From Desulfomonilaceae bacterium (lineage in GTDB: Bacteria > Desulfobacterota > Desulfomonilia > Desulfomonilales > Desulfomonilaceae), in assembly GCA_041662605.1 (NCBI GenBank), contig JBAZSD010000008.1, forward strand, positions 62,001 to 126,000: a stretch of DNA of 64,000 nt, in the 5' to 3' direction. Every line of letters starts with the position of its first letter. Position 1 is the first letter of the stretch. Of the stretch, positions 28,178 to 35,916 are shown one piece after another. A program made the translations under genes and the position numbers. Below the pieces are notes generated by a model. It was not told the DNA's origin and ran no database searches. It worked only from the letters and a program-made list of their open reading frames with translations.

Positions 28178-28777
28178 CTACAGGACAAACACTGATATTA
28201 TGGTTCCTGCGAGAACTATCCAGAGGCGGTCGACTTTGAAGATCAATCCGACAAATGCCCCAGTTGCAAGGAGAACGCGGGAAAAATCCCACTAGATTTT
28301 CAAAACGAATTAAATCGTGACAGCCCAAAGGAGTCCTTCAAAAGAACAGCGAATTCCTCCAACAGCTTTGTTGAAGTAACGAGAACTCTTTGTTACACCC
28401 AAGTAAGAAGCAGAGCAAACGAGAACAAAGAAAGAAGGTAAAAACACACTATTAGTCGCTATTAACCCTCCAAGAGGACCATACAACAAATATCCTACCG
28501 ACGTGGCGGTTATAACAATTGGCCCTATTGTTACCTGCTCCAATGCGATTCCATTCATGAGAGTTGAGCTATCCATCCAAGACCGGACCTCAAATATTTC
28601 ACGGTACATGAGAGGCGCCTAGTCGAATCCTCCGCCGAAGGCAAATAAGTCTATCCTGGCCATGGCTATGGCAAGACCGAATAGCTTCTGATGAAACAAG
28701 TAGAGGAGAGTGAATCCAAAAACTACGACAGCCAAAAGTAACAGAAGACGCTTTGGATATGGGATTATCCCGGCCAT
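28178..28777 (-). pseudogene. chrA: Half-length chromate transporter (chrA) with three in-frame stops
   Basis: One minus-strand frame from ATG 28777 to TAG 28178 encodes a 199-residue half-size ChrA, apart from stops at 28619-28621 (TAG), at 28310-28312 (TAA) and six codons later (TAG). Family text is clear around them: ARIDLFAFGGGFD, then after the first stop APLMYREIFEVRSW, GIALEQVTIGPIVITATSVG, then VLLATGAFVGLIFKV and IVLAGTIISVFVL. There is no frameshift. Neighbouring genes use TAA, TAG and TGA as normal stops, so a reassigned codon is unlikely and this is a decaying gene for chromate or sulfate-type efflux. Confidence 0.75.
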
Positions 28778-28936
28778 TATATATTCCAATCTTTTATTTT
28801 GAATTCCTCTTCAAACGGTATTGTTTCACCATGAAATGTGCGATTATGAGTTATCTTTGGTCGTCATGATTGACACAGAGTGGTCTTATACAGTATTTTG
28901 TTTCTCAAAATAACCCAACAAAACAACATTAAAGAT

Positions 28937-29914
28937 ATGACCAAAACTCTGTTATCGACTAAAGAAGTGGCTAAGCTTCTGGGAATTAATGACAAGCTGG
29001 TCTACGGCCTAATAGCTGAAAAGGGCTTGCCCGCTACAAAAGTAACTGGCAAGTGGTTATTTCCTCTCCATCTTGTCGAGCAATGGATCGAAAGCCAAAC
29101 TATAACTTACCCCAAATTACCAATAAAGGGCTCGACTCAGGATAATTTGCTAATTCTGGCGGGCAGCAACGACATACTGCTCGAGAAATCACTGTCCCTT
29201 TTCAACAGATTGTATCCCGGTCATCTTGCCGTCTTTGCAAATGTTGGAAGCCTGGGTGGATTGAAAAGTTTACGGTCAGGTTTGTGTCATATTGCTTCCA
29301 GCCATCTGATGCAGGTAAACGAAGAAGATTACAATTTTGGTATAGTTGCGCAGGAATTCACCGAAGTCCCAGCAATAGTAAATTTTTGCAGACGCGAACA
29401 GGGCTTGATCCTGACCAAAGGAAATCCAAAAGCGATAAAGAGTTTTAAGGATTTGGGGCAGTCAGGGATTAGAATTGTCAACAGGCCTTTAGGTACCGGG
29501 ACAAGGCTGCTATTCGACAATGAGTTGCGTAAGGCCGGTATCAATGGCGAGGAGATTGATGGTTACGCCGACGAATTTGACAGGCATTTGGATATCGGGC
29601 TTGAAATTCTTGCAGACCGGGCGGACGCTGGTCTTGGTATCGCCGCTGTTGCAGGGTTGCTTAACCTTGATTTTCTGCCAGTTCGATGGGAACGGTTTGA
29701 TTTGCTAATTACAAAGGACGTGTTTTTCGATAAAGCGGTTCAGCTTTTGATAAATCTTCTTCATGACAAGAAATTTCTGGACTCGGCGGAGAACCTTAAA
29801 GGTTATGATCTGAGCCAATGTGGGAGAATACTTTTCCCCGAGGATAAGCCCGGCAAATCTACTCTAAGTGAAAAATCATTCCCTAACTCTAAAGAAAAAT
29901 CAGCCGGAATCTGA
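28937..29914 (+). CDS. Regulator with excisionase-type HTH and periplasmic-binding-like sensor domain
   Basis: The 325-residue protein begins with a MerR/excisionase-type DNA-binding domain (STKEVAKLLGINDKLVYGLI, then a W...W wing) at about 1-55. A domain of about 220 residues follows that resembles solute-binding proteins for oxyanions (PBP_like fold): AGSNDILL, NRPLGTGTRLLFD and DAGLGIAAVAG. The ATG at 28937 starts the HTH directly; the frame could be extended upstream but adds no family residues. It lies 26 bases before the first tungstate-type binding protein gene and probably senses tungstate or molybdate to set transporter expression. It is not the XerC/ModE-type TunR regulator known from Desulfovibrio. 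Confidence 0.75.
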   Translation: MTKTLLSTKEVAKLLGINDKLVYGLIAEKGLPATKVTGKWLFPLHLVEQWIESQTITYPKLPIKGSTQDNLLILAGSNDILLEKSLSLFNRLYPGHLAVFANVGSLGGLKSLRSGLCHIASSHLMQVNEEDYNFGIVAQEFTEVPAIVNFCRREQGLILTKGNPKAIKSFKDLGQSGIRIVNRPLGTGTRLLFDNELRKAGINGEEIDGYADEFDRHLDIGLEILADRADAGLGIAAVAGLLNLDFLPVRWERFDLLITKDVFFDKAVQLLINLLHDKKFLDSAENLKGYDLSQCGRILFPEDKPGKSTLSEKSFPNSKEKSAGI

Positions 29915-29940
29915 AAAACACTTTAAATGGGAGTTATGTG

Positions 29941-30792
29941 ATGAAACGTTCAATTCTGATTTTGTCTCTCCTGCTTTGTTTAAGTTCTTACTTTGTAATG
30001 GCTGACACAACATGTACTGGAGAATATGGGTCAGGCCCCAACAAGTTTGCTTTAGCTACCGGCAGTCCCGGAGAACTCGGTTTATTGAAACAATTGGCGG
30101 AAGTTTTTTGCGCTAAAAATCAAGCTCAGCTTTGTTGGGTCAAGGCAGGGTCGGGGAAATCCCTACAGTTACTCAAGGACAAAAACGTGGACATGATCAT
30201 GGTTCACGCTCCTGACGCCGAGAAAAAAGCGATCAAGGATGGCTGGGCTGTAAATCGTTTCTTGATAGGGTCCAATGAGTTCTACATCGTTGGCCCAGCC
30301 GATGATCCTGCTAAAATCGCACAAGCCACAAGCGCCGCTGACGCTTACAAACGTATCTCAGCCAGTGGCTCCAAGTTTTTCTCAAGGGGAGATAATTCGG
30401 GAACACACCAGAAGGAAATCGCTGTCTGGGCCAAGGCCGGAGTAAAACCTGAAGGAAGTTGGTACGTGGTTACCAAAGATTTCATGAAAGCGACCCTGAA
30501 GAAAGCTAATGATGACAAAGGTTATTTTATGACCGATAGCAGCACCTGGGCAGCCGAAAAGAAAAATTTGCCCAATCTGAAAATATTGTTTAAGGGTGAC
30601 AAATTCCTCGTTAACACTTATCACACCCTATCACAGCCCCCATCCGCTACCCAGGGAGCTGAAACCGCCGCCAAGTTTATTCAGTTTGTGTCTTCTCCCG
30701 CAGGACAGGAAATCATACGCAATTATGGAAAGGACAAGATCGGGGAATCTCTGTACGATGACGCTGAATATGCGAAAAAATACGACGATTGA
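29941..30792 (+). CDS. TupA-like solute-binding protein, divergent paralog
   Basis: The 283-residue protein has a signal peptide (about 1-21) and then the TupA fold: GLLKQLAEVF, AGSGKSLQLL, VDMIMVHAPDAEKKAI, NEFYIVGP and SRGDNSGTHQKE. The first anion-pocket loop, TTTST in TupA, reads ATGSPGE here, so the ligand or affinity may differ from the neighbouring copy. Three cysteines in the mature region (C15-type lipid attachment is not evident) are unusual for the family. The gene follows the regulator closely, with GGGAG in front, and is the first of two tandem binding-protein genes. Confidence 0.8.
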   Translation: MKRSILILSLLLCLSSYFVMADTTCTGEYGSGPNKFALATGSPGELGLLKQLAEVFCAKNQAQLCWVKAGSGKSLQLLKDKNVDMIMVHAPDAEKKAIKDGWAVNRFLIGSNEFYIVGPADDPAKIAQATSAADAYKRISASGSKFFSRGDNSGTHQKEIAVWAKAGVKPEGSWYVVTKDFMKATLKKANDDKGYFMTDSSTWAAEKKNLPNLKILFKGDKFLVNTYHTLSQPPSATQGAETAAKFIQFVSSPAGQEIIRNYGKDKIGESLYDDAEYAKKYDD

Positions 30793-30826
30793 TAGCTTTT
30801 AAATAAACAATGGGAGGTGTTTTTAC

Positions 30827-31636
30827 ATGAAAATTTTTACAAGACTGTTCTCAGCATTTCTGTTGGTTTTTTCATTCGTCTCATTTGGACTGGCGGAAAC
30901 TCACCTGCGAATGAGCACCACGACCAGCACCGAAAACTCAGGGCTGTTGAAAGTCCTGCTACCGCCCTTTGAAAAGGCGAATAATCTTAAAATGGACGTC
31001 ATTTCGGTAGGGACCGGAAAAGCCCTCAAGCTTGGGGAGAATGGTGATGTTGATGTGGTGCTGGTACATTCAAGACCGGCTGAGGACAAATTTGTCTCTG
31101 AAGGTTTCGGAGTAGATCGACGCGACGTAATGTATAATGATTTTGTAATAATTGGCCCAAAGGACGATCCGGCGAAGATTAAGGATCTTAAATCCGCTGA
31201 GGAAGCTTTCAAGAAAATCGCTGAAGCTAAAGCGCCTTTCGTATCAAGAGGTGATGATTCCGGGACTGACAAAAAGGAAAAAGCCATTTGGAAGAAGGCC
31301 GGTTTAACTCCCAAAGGATCATGGTATATAGAAGCGGGGAGAGGCATGGGCGCAGTCTTGCAGATGGCCAATGAGAAAAACGCATACACACTCTCCGACA
31401 GAGGAACATACATTGCTTATGAGAACAAAATAGCTTTGGCCATACTTGTGCAAGGAGCCAAAACCCTTCTTAATCCTTACGGGGTCATCGCTGTAAACCC
31501 CAAAAAACATCCGAATGTTCAGTACGATCTGGCAAAGAAATTCATTGATTTCATAACCGGTCCGGAAGGCCAGAAAATAATCGCTGATTACAAACTTAAT
31601 GGTAAACAGTTATTCTTCCCGGATGCCAAGAAATAG
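30827..31636 (+). CDS. tupA: Tungstate-binding protein
   Basis: The 269-residue periplasmic protein has a signal peptide ending near residue 23 (GLA-ET) and then STTTSTENSGLL (about 30-41), the canonical TupA oxyanion loop. It also has GTGKALKLGENGDVDVVLVH, FVIIGPKDDPAKI and SRGDDSGTDKKE. These features indicate tight binding of tungstate for delivery to the TupB/TupC permease encoded next. A ribosome site GGGAGG precedes the ATG. It is about 40% similar by eye to the paralog upstream. Tungsten would serve aldehyde oxidoreductases or formate dehydrogenases elsewhere in the genome. Confidence 0.9.
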   Translation: MKIFTRLFSAFLLVFSFVSFGLAETHLRMSTTTSTENSGLLKVLLPPFEKANNLKMDVISVGTGKALKLGENGDVDVVLVHSRPAEDKFVSEGFGVDRRDVMYNDFVIIGPKDDPAKIKDLKSAEEAFKKIAEAKAPFVSRGDDSGTDKKEKAIWKKAGLTPKGSWYIEAGRGMGAVLQMANEKNAYTLSDRGTYIAYENKIALAILVQGAKTLLNPYGVIAVNPKKHPNVQYDLAKKFIDFITGPEGQKIIADYKLNGKQLFFPDAKK

Positions 31637-31656
31637 TTAATCTTGATGTTCAAAAA

Positions 31657-31678
31657 ACGCTCCCGTTTTTTGGAGCGT
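31657..31678 (+). terminator. Hairpin after tupA
   Basis: ACGCTCC pairs with GGAGCGT (7 bp) around a T-rich loop, 21 bases after the tupA stop. Together with the stronger hairpin 40 bases on, it can lower transcription of the permease genes relative to the binding proteins. Confidence 0.5.
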
Positions 31679-31717
31679 AAAACCTTGCCAAAAAGCCGAA
31701 AAAGAGTTTTCTGAACC

Positions 31718-31746
31718 AAGAACAAGGGTCAACAACCCTTGTTCTT
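31718..31746 (+). terminator. 12-bp perfect hairpin before tupB
   Basis: AAGAACAAGGGT pairs perfectly with ACCCTTGTTCTT around CAACA, followed by TAATTATG. It covers the TTG at 31739 that would be the longest possible tupB start. The role may be termination, attenuation or RNA processing between tupA and tupB. Confidence 0.55.
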
Positions 31747-31777
31747 TAATTATGAAGCATTTAAAGAGCTTAAGACA

Positions 31778-32473
31778 TTGCAGTTTCTGTTGGATTCATT
31801 CTACAAGGCCTTTCTCCTGATCCTGCATCTTGATCCCGAAGTCTATCAAATTGTTTGGCTCTCCATATCAGTATCTTTGTGGTCGACTGTCCTCTCAGCC
31901 TGCGTCGGAATTCCAGTTGGCGCTCTGGTGGCGCTCCAGAATTTCAGAGGCAAATCTATTCTTGTGTTGCTGCTGAATACATGTATGGCTTTGCCCACCG
32001 TGGTCATAGGCCTGTTTGGTTATATCCTGCTTAGCCGTATGGGACCATTGGGCTCACTAGGGTTTCTGTTCACTCCGTCTGGAATGGTAATCGGGCTTTC
32101 CATACTGGCCACTCCGATTGCCGCCAATCTTACTGTAGCCGCAATAGAGAGCCTGGATAAACGCCTCATGTTGACATGCAGGCTCTTGGGCGCAACACCT
32201 TTACAGCAGTTTTGGCTGATAATGAAAGAGGCAAGGTTTGCGGTTATGGCAGCGGTGGTCATTGCTTTCGGCAGAGTGATTTCTGAAGTAGGGATTGCAA
32301 TGATGTTAGGAGGAAATATTCGTGGGTTCACTCGGACGATGACTACCGCTATAGCCCTGGAAACTTCCAAAGGCGAATTTGAGTTGGGATTAGCTCTAGG
32401 TTTTGTCCTGATGGCTGTGGCGTTAATCATAAATTGGCTCCTTTTCCTTGTTCAAAGAGAAAGATCCTTATGA
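31778..32473 (+). CDS. tupB: Tungstate ABC transporter permease
   Basis: The 231-residue membrane protein has about five to six helices and the permease coupling loop near residue 120-150 (ESLDKRLMLTCRLLGATPLQ), which contacts the ATPase. It shows a glycine-rich GRVISEVGIAMMLGGN stretch typical of TupB/WtpB/ModB. The start is uncertain: no ATG lies in frame near the N-terminus. TTG 31739 falls inside a perfect hairpin, and TTG 31778, used here, has AAAGAG in front. The stop overlaps the tupC ATG by 4 bases. Confidence 0.85.
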   Translation: MQFLLDSFYKAFLLILHLDPEVYQIVWLSISVSLWSTVLSACVGIPVGALVALQNFRGKSILVLLLNTCMALPTVVIGLFGYILLSRMGPLGSLGFLFTPSGMVIGLSILATPIAANLTVAAIESLDKRLMLTCRLLGATPLQQFWLIMKEARFAVMAAVVIAFGRVISEVGIAMMLGGNIRGFTRTMTTAIALETSKGEFELGLALGFVLMAVALIINWLLFLVQRERSL

Positions 32474-33462
32474 TTTCCAGTTATTCGATTAGAAATCTCC
32501 AATTTTCCTATTCGAATCAACCCATTTTATCTATTGACTCTTTAGACATACCAGCGTCTCAGGTTATAGCTCTGGTCGGCCCAAACGGAGCCGGCAAAAC
32601 CACATTGCTGCATTTGTTCGCTTTCTTGATCACCGCGCAAAAGGGTTCGATTTCCTTTTTCGGAGATCACTTTTCTGATTCGGATCTTATAAAATTCAGG
32701 AGAAAGGTTGGTCTCCTACCTCAAAATCCATATCTTTTAAAATTCTCAACGATTGAAAATGTCGCTATCGGGTTGAAGTTAAGAGGCGTCCCGCGTGGAG
32801 AAGCCAATAGAATGGCCCAAGAAGCCCTGAAAAAAGTTGGAATGGAGGGATACGAATCTCGTTGGCCGAATTCGCTGTCAGGAGGAGAAGCCCAAAGAAT
32901 CGCGCTTGCAAGAACATTGGCCTTGAATCCTGATGTGTTTCTTTTCGACGAGCCTGGAAATCATCTTGATTCAGAAAGCGTTAGGCGAGCCGAAAAAATG
33001 ATTCTAGATTTGAATCGTAATCAGAACAAGACTGTAATTTTTACGACTCACAATTTGTCGTTCGCCCAGAACCTTACGGATTCCATTATTCATATGTTCG
33101 AAGGACATGTAGTTCCCACCGCTCCATATAATCTTTTCAGGGGTCGTATTATTAATGAGGGCCGTGTCTTTGACACTGGTTCCATTCAATTTGACATATC
33201 CGGGACAACAGGGCAGGGATCAACTCTATTGATAGATCCCTGCAAGATATCTTTTTCAACCAGGCAAGAATTTGATAATTTACCAAATGTTTTTTACGGA
33301 AAGATGGTCTCTATAAGTCTTTTTAGAAATGTTGTCAGGATAGAGGCGCTCGTTGGTGAAAAATTCGAGATCCACACGTCAGTATCCCCAGAGACCAGTC
33401 GCTTATGTATTGGAGAAGAAATTCGCGTCTATGTTAGTCCAGATGCAATGACCATTGTTTAA
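32470..33462 (+). CDS. tupC: Tungstate ABC transporter ATP-binding protein
   Basis: The 330-residue ATPase powers tungstate import. Walker A is GPNGAGKTT at 37-45, the signature is LSGGEAQR near 136, Walker B is VFLFDEP near 157 and the switch histidine is in FTTHNLS. About 100 residues follow the ATPase core and look like a TOBE-type beta domain, common for molybdate/tungstate ATPases and able to bind the anion for feedback. The ATG at 32470 overlaps the tupB stop; an upstream extension to 32434 would overlap tupB more and is not needed. Confidence 0.9.
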   Translation: MISSYSIRNLQFSYSNQPILSIDSLDIPASQVIALVGPNGAGKTTLLHLFAFLITAQKGSISFFGDHFSDSDLIKFRRKVGLLPQNPYLLKFSTIENVAIGLKLRGVPRGEANRMAQEALKKVGMEGYESRWPNSLSGGEAQRIALARTLALNPDVFLFDEPGNHLDSESVRRAEKMILDLNRNQNKTVIFTTHNLSFAQNLTDSIIHMFEGHVVPTAPYNLFRGRIINEGRVFDTGSIQFDISGTTGQGSTLLIDPCKISFSTRQEFDNLPNVFYGKMVSISLFRNVVRIEALVGEKFEIHTSVSPETSRLCIGEEIRVYVSPDAMTIV

Positions 33463-33494
33463 TTGTCAACCCTGAATTTTGGAAGGTAAATGCG

Positions 33495-33989
33495 ATGAAC
33501 CCTTACAGACTGTTACAAATAGTGATTGCTCTAGGAACTGTTATGATAGGCGTGTTCTTAAACGTGACATGTTGCTCCGCCTCAGACATCAACCTTTCAC
33601 AAGGAGCGACAGTCTATGTTCCAGTGTATTCACACATCTACATTGGGATCAAAGGCTATCGTTTCGACCTGGCCATATCGCTGAGCATTCGCAACACCGA
33701 TCCAAACGGGCCCATTGTAGTCTCCTCTGTAGCCTACCACGATTCGACCGGAAAACTTGTCAAGGAATTCCTGGAGAAGCCTCGAGAGATCGCTCCCCTG
33801 GCGTCAGCGGAGTTCTTCGTAAGTGAATCGGATACCACCGGCGGTTTCGGAGCGTCATTCCTGGTAAAATGGGCATCGAAAACCAAAGTGAATCAGCCCA
33901 TTATCGAAGGCGTGATGGCCGGCACGAGTTCCGCTCAAGGTATTTCTTTCACATCACGCGGCCAGGTCATTGAGGATAGCGGTCAGTGA
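33495..33989 (+). CDS. DUF3124 family exported protein
   Basis: The 164-residue protein starts with a signal peptide (hydrophobic to about residue 24, then CCSA). The rest matches the DUF3124 pattern: GATVYVPVYSHIYIG, LSIRNTDPNGPI, SVAYHDSTGKLV, a GGFGASFLVKW stretch and QGISFTSRG. The function of the family is not known; it is small, beta-rich and periplasmic or outer-membrane lipid-linked (a lipobox-like Cys-Cys is present at the cleavage region). It lies 32 bases after tupC on the same strand and may be read through from it, but no functional link is evident. Confidence 0.8.
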   Translation: MNPYRLLQIVIALGTVMIGVFLNVTCCSASDINLSQGATVYVPVYSHIYIGIKGYRFDLAISLSIRNTDPNGPIVVSSVAYHDSTGKLVKEFLEKPREIAPLASAEFFVSESDTTGGFGASFLVKWASKTKVNQPIIEGVMAGTSSAQGISFTSRGQVIEDSGQ

Positions 33990-34071
33990 CTGCCCAACAG
34001 GAGCCCCGAAGTCATAAATGAGATCATCCTTCTCCGATTCACCGGCATAACATGTGACCCGGCGCCTGGAT

Positions 34072-34635
34072 TTATTCCCTACTACTAAACTTTTCCGGTC
34101 CGGTTACATAAAGGTCACCGCCATACATATCAGTTGCGACTATCAAAGGCATATCTTCAACCACAAGCCTACGAACCGCTTCCGGCCCCAACTCTTCCCA
34201 GGCGATTACTTCCGCCTCTTTTATACAGCGGGACATAAGAGCGCCGGTCCCTCCGATAGCGGCAAAATAGACCGCTCCCCATTTTTTCATAGCTTCTTTG
34301 ACTTCTTCTGAACGGCGGCCTTTCCCGATCATTCCCTTGAGACCACGTTCAATTAGCACGGGAGCGTATTGATCCATCCGGTAACTGGTCGTGGGCCCGG
34401 CAGCCCCTATAGGTCTTCCGGGAGGAGCGGGAGTTGGCCCCACATAATAAATAACCTCTCCCTTGATAGAAAAAGGCAGATCATTCCCGGAATTGATCAG
34501 GTCTACCATTTTCTTGTGGGCTGCGTCTCTTCCCGTGATGATCACACCTGACAGCAAAACTGTGTCGCCGGCGTTGAGATTCTTAAGGACGATATCATTG
34601 AGTGGGGCCACGATTTTCTTTGGTTCTGAGTTCAT
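34072..34635 (-). CDS. Fe-S fumarate hydratase, beta (C-terminal) subunit
   Basis: The 187-residue protein equals the C-terminal swivelling half of class I fumarases (or tartrate dehydratase beta). Visible motifs are GRPIGAAGPTTSYRMD, GKGRRS and GAVYFAAIGGTGAL. It completes the active site for reversible hydration of fumarate to malate. The start at 34635 (MNSEPKK) has GGAGG in front and overlaps the alpha-subunit stop by 4 bases, so the two are translated in a coupled way. Confidence 0.92.
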   Translation of the reverse strand: MNSEPKKIVAPLNDIVLKNLNAGDTVLLSGVIITGRDAAHKKMVDLINSGNDLPFSIKGEVIYYVGPTPAPPGRPIGAAGPTTSYRMDQYAPVLIERGLKGMIGKGRRSEEVKEAMKKWGAVYFAAIGGTGALMSRCIKEAEVIAWEELGPEAVRRLVVEDMPLIVATDMYGGDLYVTGPEKFSSRE

Positions 34636-35471
34636 AGTATCGCCTCCGCGTGACGGCAGGAATGGCATTGTATGTTAACTGCGACCGGCAAACTTGCTAT
34701 ATGCGTGGGATAAGAATTTATGTGAACCGCCAGGGCGGTAGTGTTACCTCCCAGTCCCATCGGTCCTATCCCGGTTGCGTTGATTTTTTTAAGAAGTTCC
34801 TTTTCAAGCTCGTCCAAAGTTGGGTCGGGGTTTCGTGATCCCAATGGACGCAACAAGGCTTTTTTCGCCATGATCGCCGATTTTTCAAAAGTACCGCCCA
34901 ACCCGACGCCCACAACTATTGGGGGACAGGGATTACCGCCGGATTCTATTACTCTTTGCACTATAAAATCCTTTGCGCCTTCAATCCCTGCTGACGGCGG
35001 GAACATCATGACTCTGGACATATTTTCCGAACCAAATCCCTTGGGCGCGAATGTAATCTTGAATTTGTCTCCAGGCACAATCTCAGTGTGGATAACCGCA
35101 GGCGTGTTGTCCCCCAGATTTATCCTGGTGATAGGATCAAGGGTAGATTTCCGCAGGTAGCCATCCTCGTATCCCTGTCTGACCCCTTCATTTATGGCCT
35201 CGTTCAATGAGCCGCCAGCAACATGGACATCCTGGCCTATCTCCAAAAATATTACTGCCATACCTGTGTCCTGACATAACGGAATGTTTTCTGTAGCCGC
35301 AATCTGTGCGTTCTCAATTATCTTTTCCAATGCCATCCTGCCCGTAGGGGATTTTTCAGCCCCTAGCGCATCGGTGATACGTTTGATAACATCCTCGCCC
35401 AAGATGGTACAAGCCTGGATACATAGATTTCGGACCGCCGCGGTGATATCATCCGTCAGTATTGTTCTCAT
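34632..35471 (-). CDS. Fe-S fumarate hydratase, alpha (N-terminal) subunit
   Basis: The 279-residue subunit carries the oxygen-sensitive 4Fe-4S cluster that acts as a Lewis acid on fumarate/malate. Three cysteines are in the expected places: C66 (LCQDTGMAVIF), C182 (GGNPCPPIVVG) and C269 (VNIQCHSCRH). The start at 35471 (MRTILTDDI) follows GGGAATG; an open frame reaching to 35540 adds residues not seen in the family. Two-subunit class I fumarase is usual in anaerobic and syntrophic bacteria and archaea, and fits a propionate/succinate-type central pathway. Confidence 0.92.
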   Translation of the reverse strand: MRTILTDDITAAVRNLCIQACTILGEDVIKRITDALGAEKSPTGRMALEKIIENAQIAATENIPLCQDTGMAVIFLEIGQDVHVAGGSLNEAINEGVRQGYEDGYLRKSTLDPITRINLGDNTPAVIHTEIVPGDKFKITFAPKGFGSENMSRVMMFPPSAGIEGAKDFIVQRVIESGGNPCPPIVVGVGLGGTFEKSAIMAKKALLRPLGSRNPDPTLDELEKELLKKINATGIGPMGLGGNTTALAVHINSYPTHIASLPVAVNIQCHSCRHAEAIL

Positions 35472-35573
35472 GGTGTCATTCCCGGAATTGAAATATGAGA
35501 TTATTTTTTGAGAATAGATCCTGTTGAGATCAATTCGCAACCTTAAGAATAAAACTATTAGGGTTTTTATAAA

Positions 35574-35867
35574 ATGGAAATCAGTTCAGCAAATATATCA
35601 CTTGAAAATTCCTATGACAAAATATTGGATCTGTTGGACCGCCGCGGCCTCTTGAAAGAGCGGCTTCCGTTTTCACGCGGATTACTTGAGGAGGCGGTAT
35701 TCTTCGCCTACAAGATGAGATTGATTACTCAAGGGGATGTAAAAAAATATCTAAATCTCAATCGTGAAGAACTACGCACGAAAATCTATGAGTGGAATAG
35801 CGGTGATGAGGGAAACTGTTCCTGTCGAATGGCCCGTAATCCTCTGGTTGAACAGGGAGAGGACTGA
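35574..35867 (+). CDS. Small conserved-looking protein, unknown
   Basis: The 97-residue, mostly helical protein is divergent from the fumarase genes. It has a charged central part (LDRRGLLKERLPFSRGLLEEAVFFAYKMRL) and a C-terminal CSCRMARN with two cysteines. I recognise no family. Codon use looks normal for the region and the frame is the longest here; it stops just before the convergent dehydratase-like gene. Confidence 0.5.
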   Translation: MEISSANISLENSYDKILDLLDRRGLLKERLPFSRGLLEEAVFFAYKMRLITQGDVKKYLNLNREELRTKIYEWNSGDEGNCSCRMARNPLVEQGED

Positions 35868-35916
35868 AACAATCACACCATCTATTCCCAACCTTGTTCC
35901 AACTGAATTTTGAGTT

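Noticed and set aside
27864..28328. Minus-strand open frame of 154 codons
   Set aside because: It runs across the end of the chrA remnant and the RND remnant in other frames and has no family features.
28178..28777. Stop-codon recoding (for example pyrrolysine at TAG) in the chrA frame
   Set aside because: One of the three stops is TAA, and neighbouring genes end normally with TAG; simple decay is more likely.
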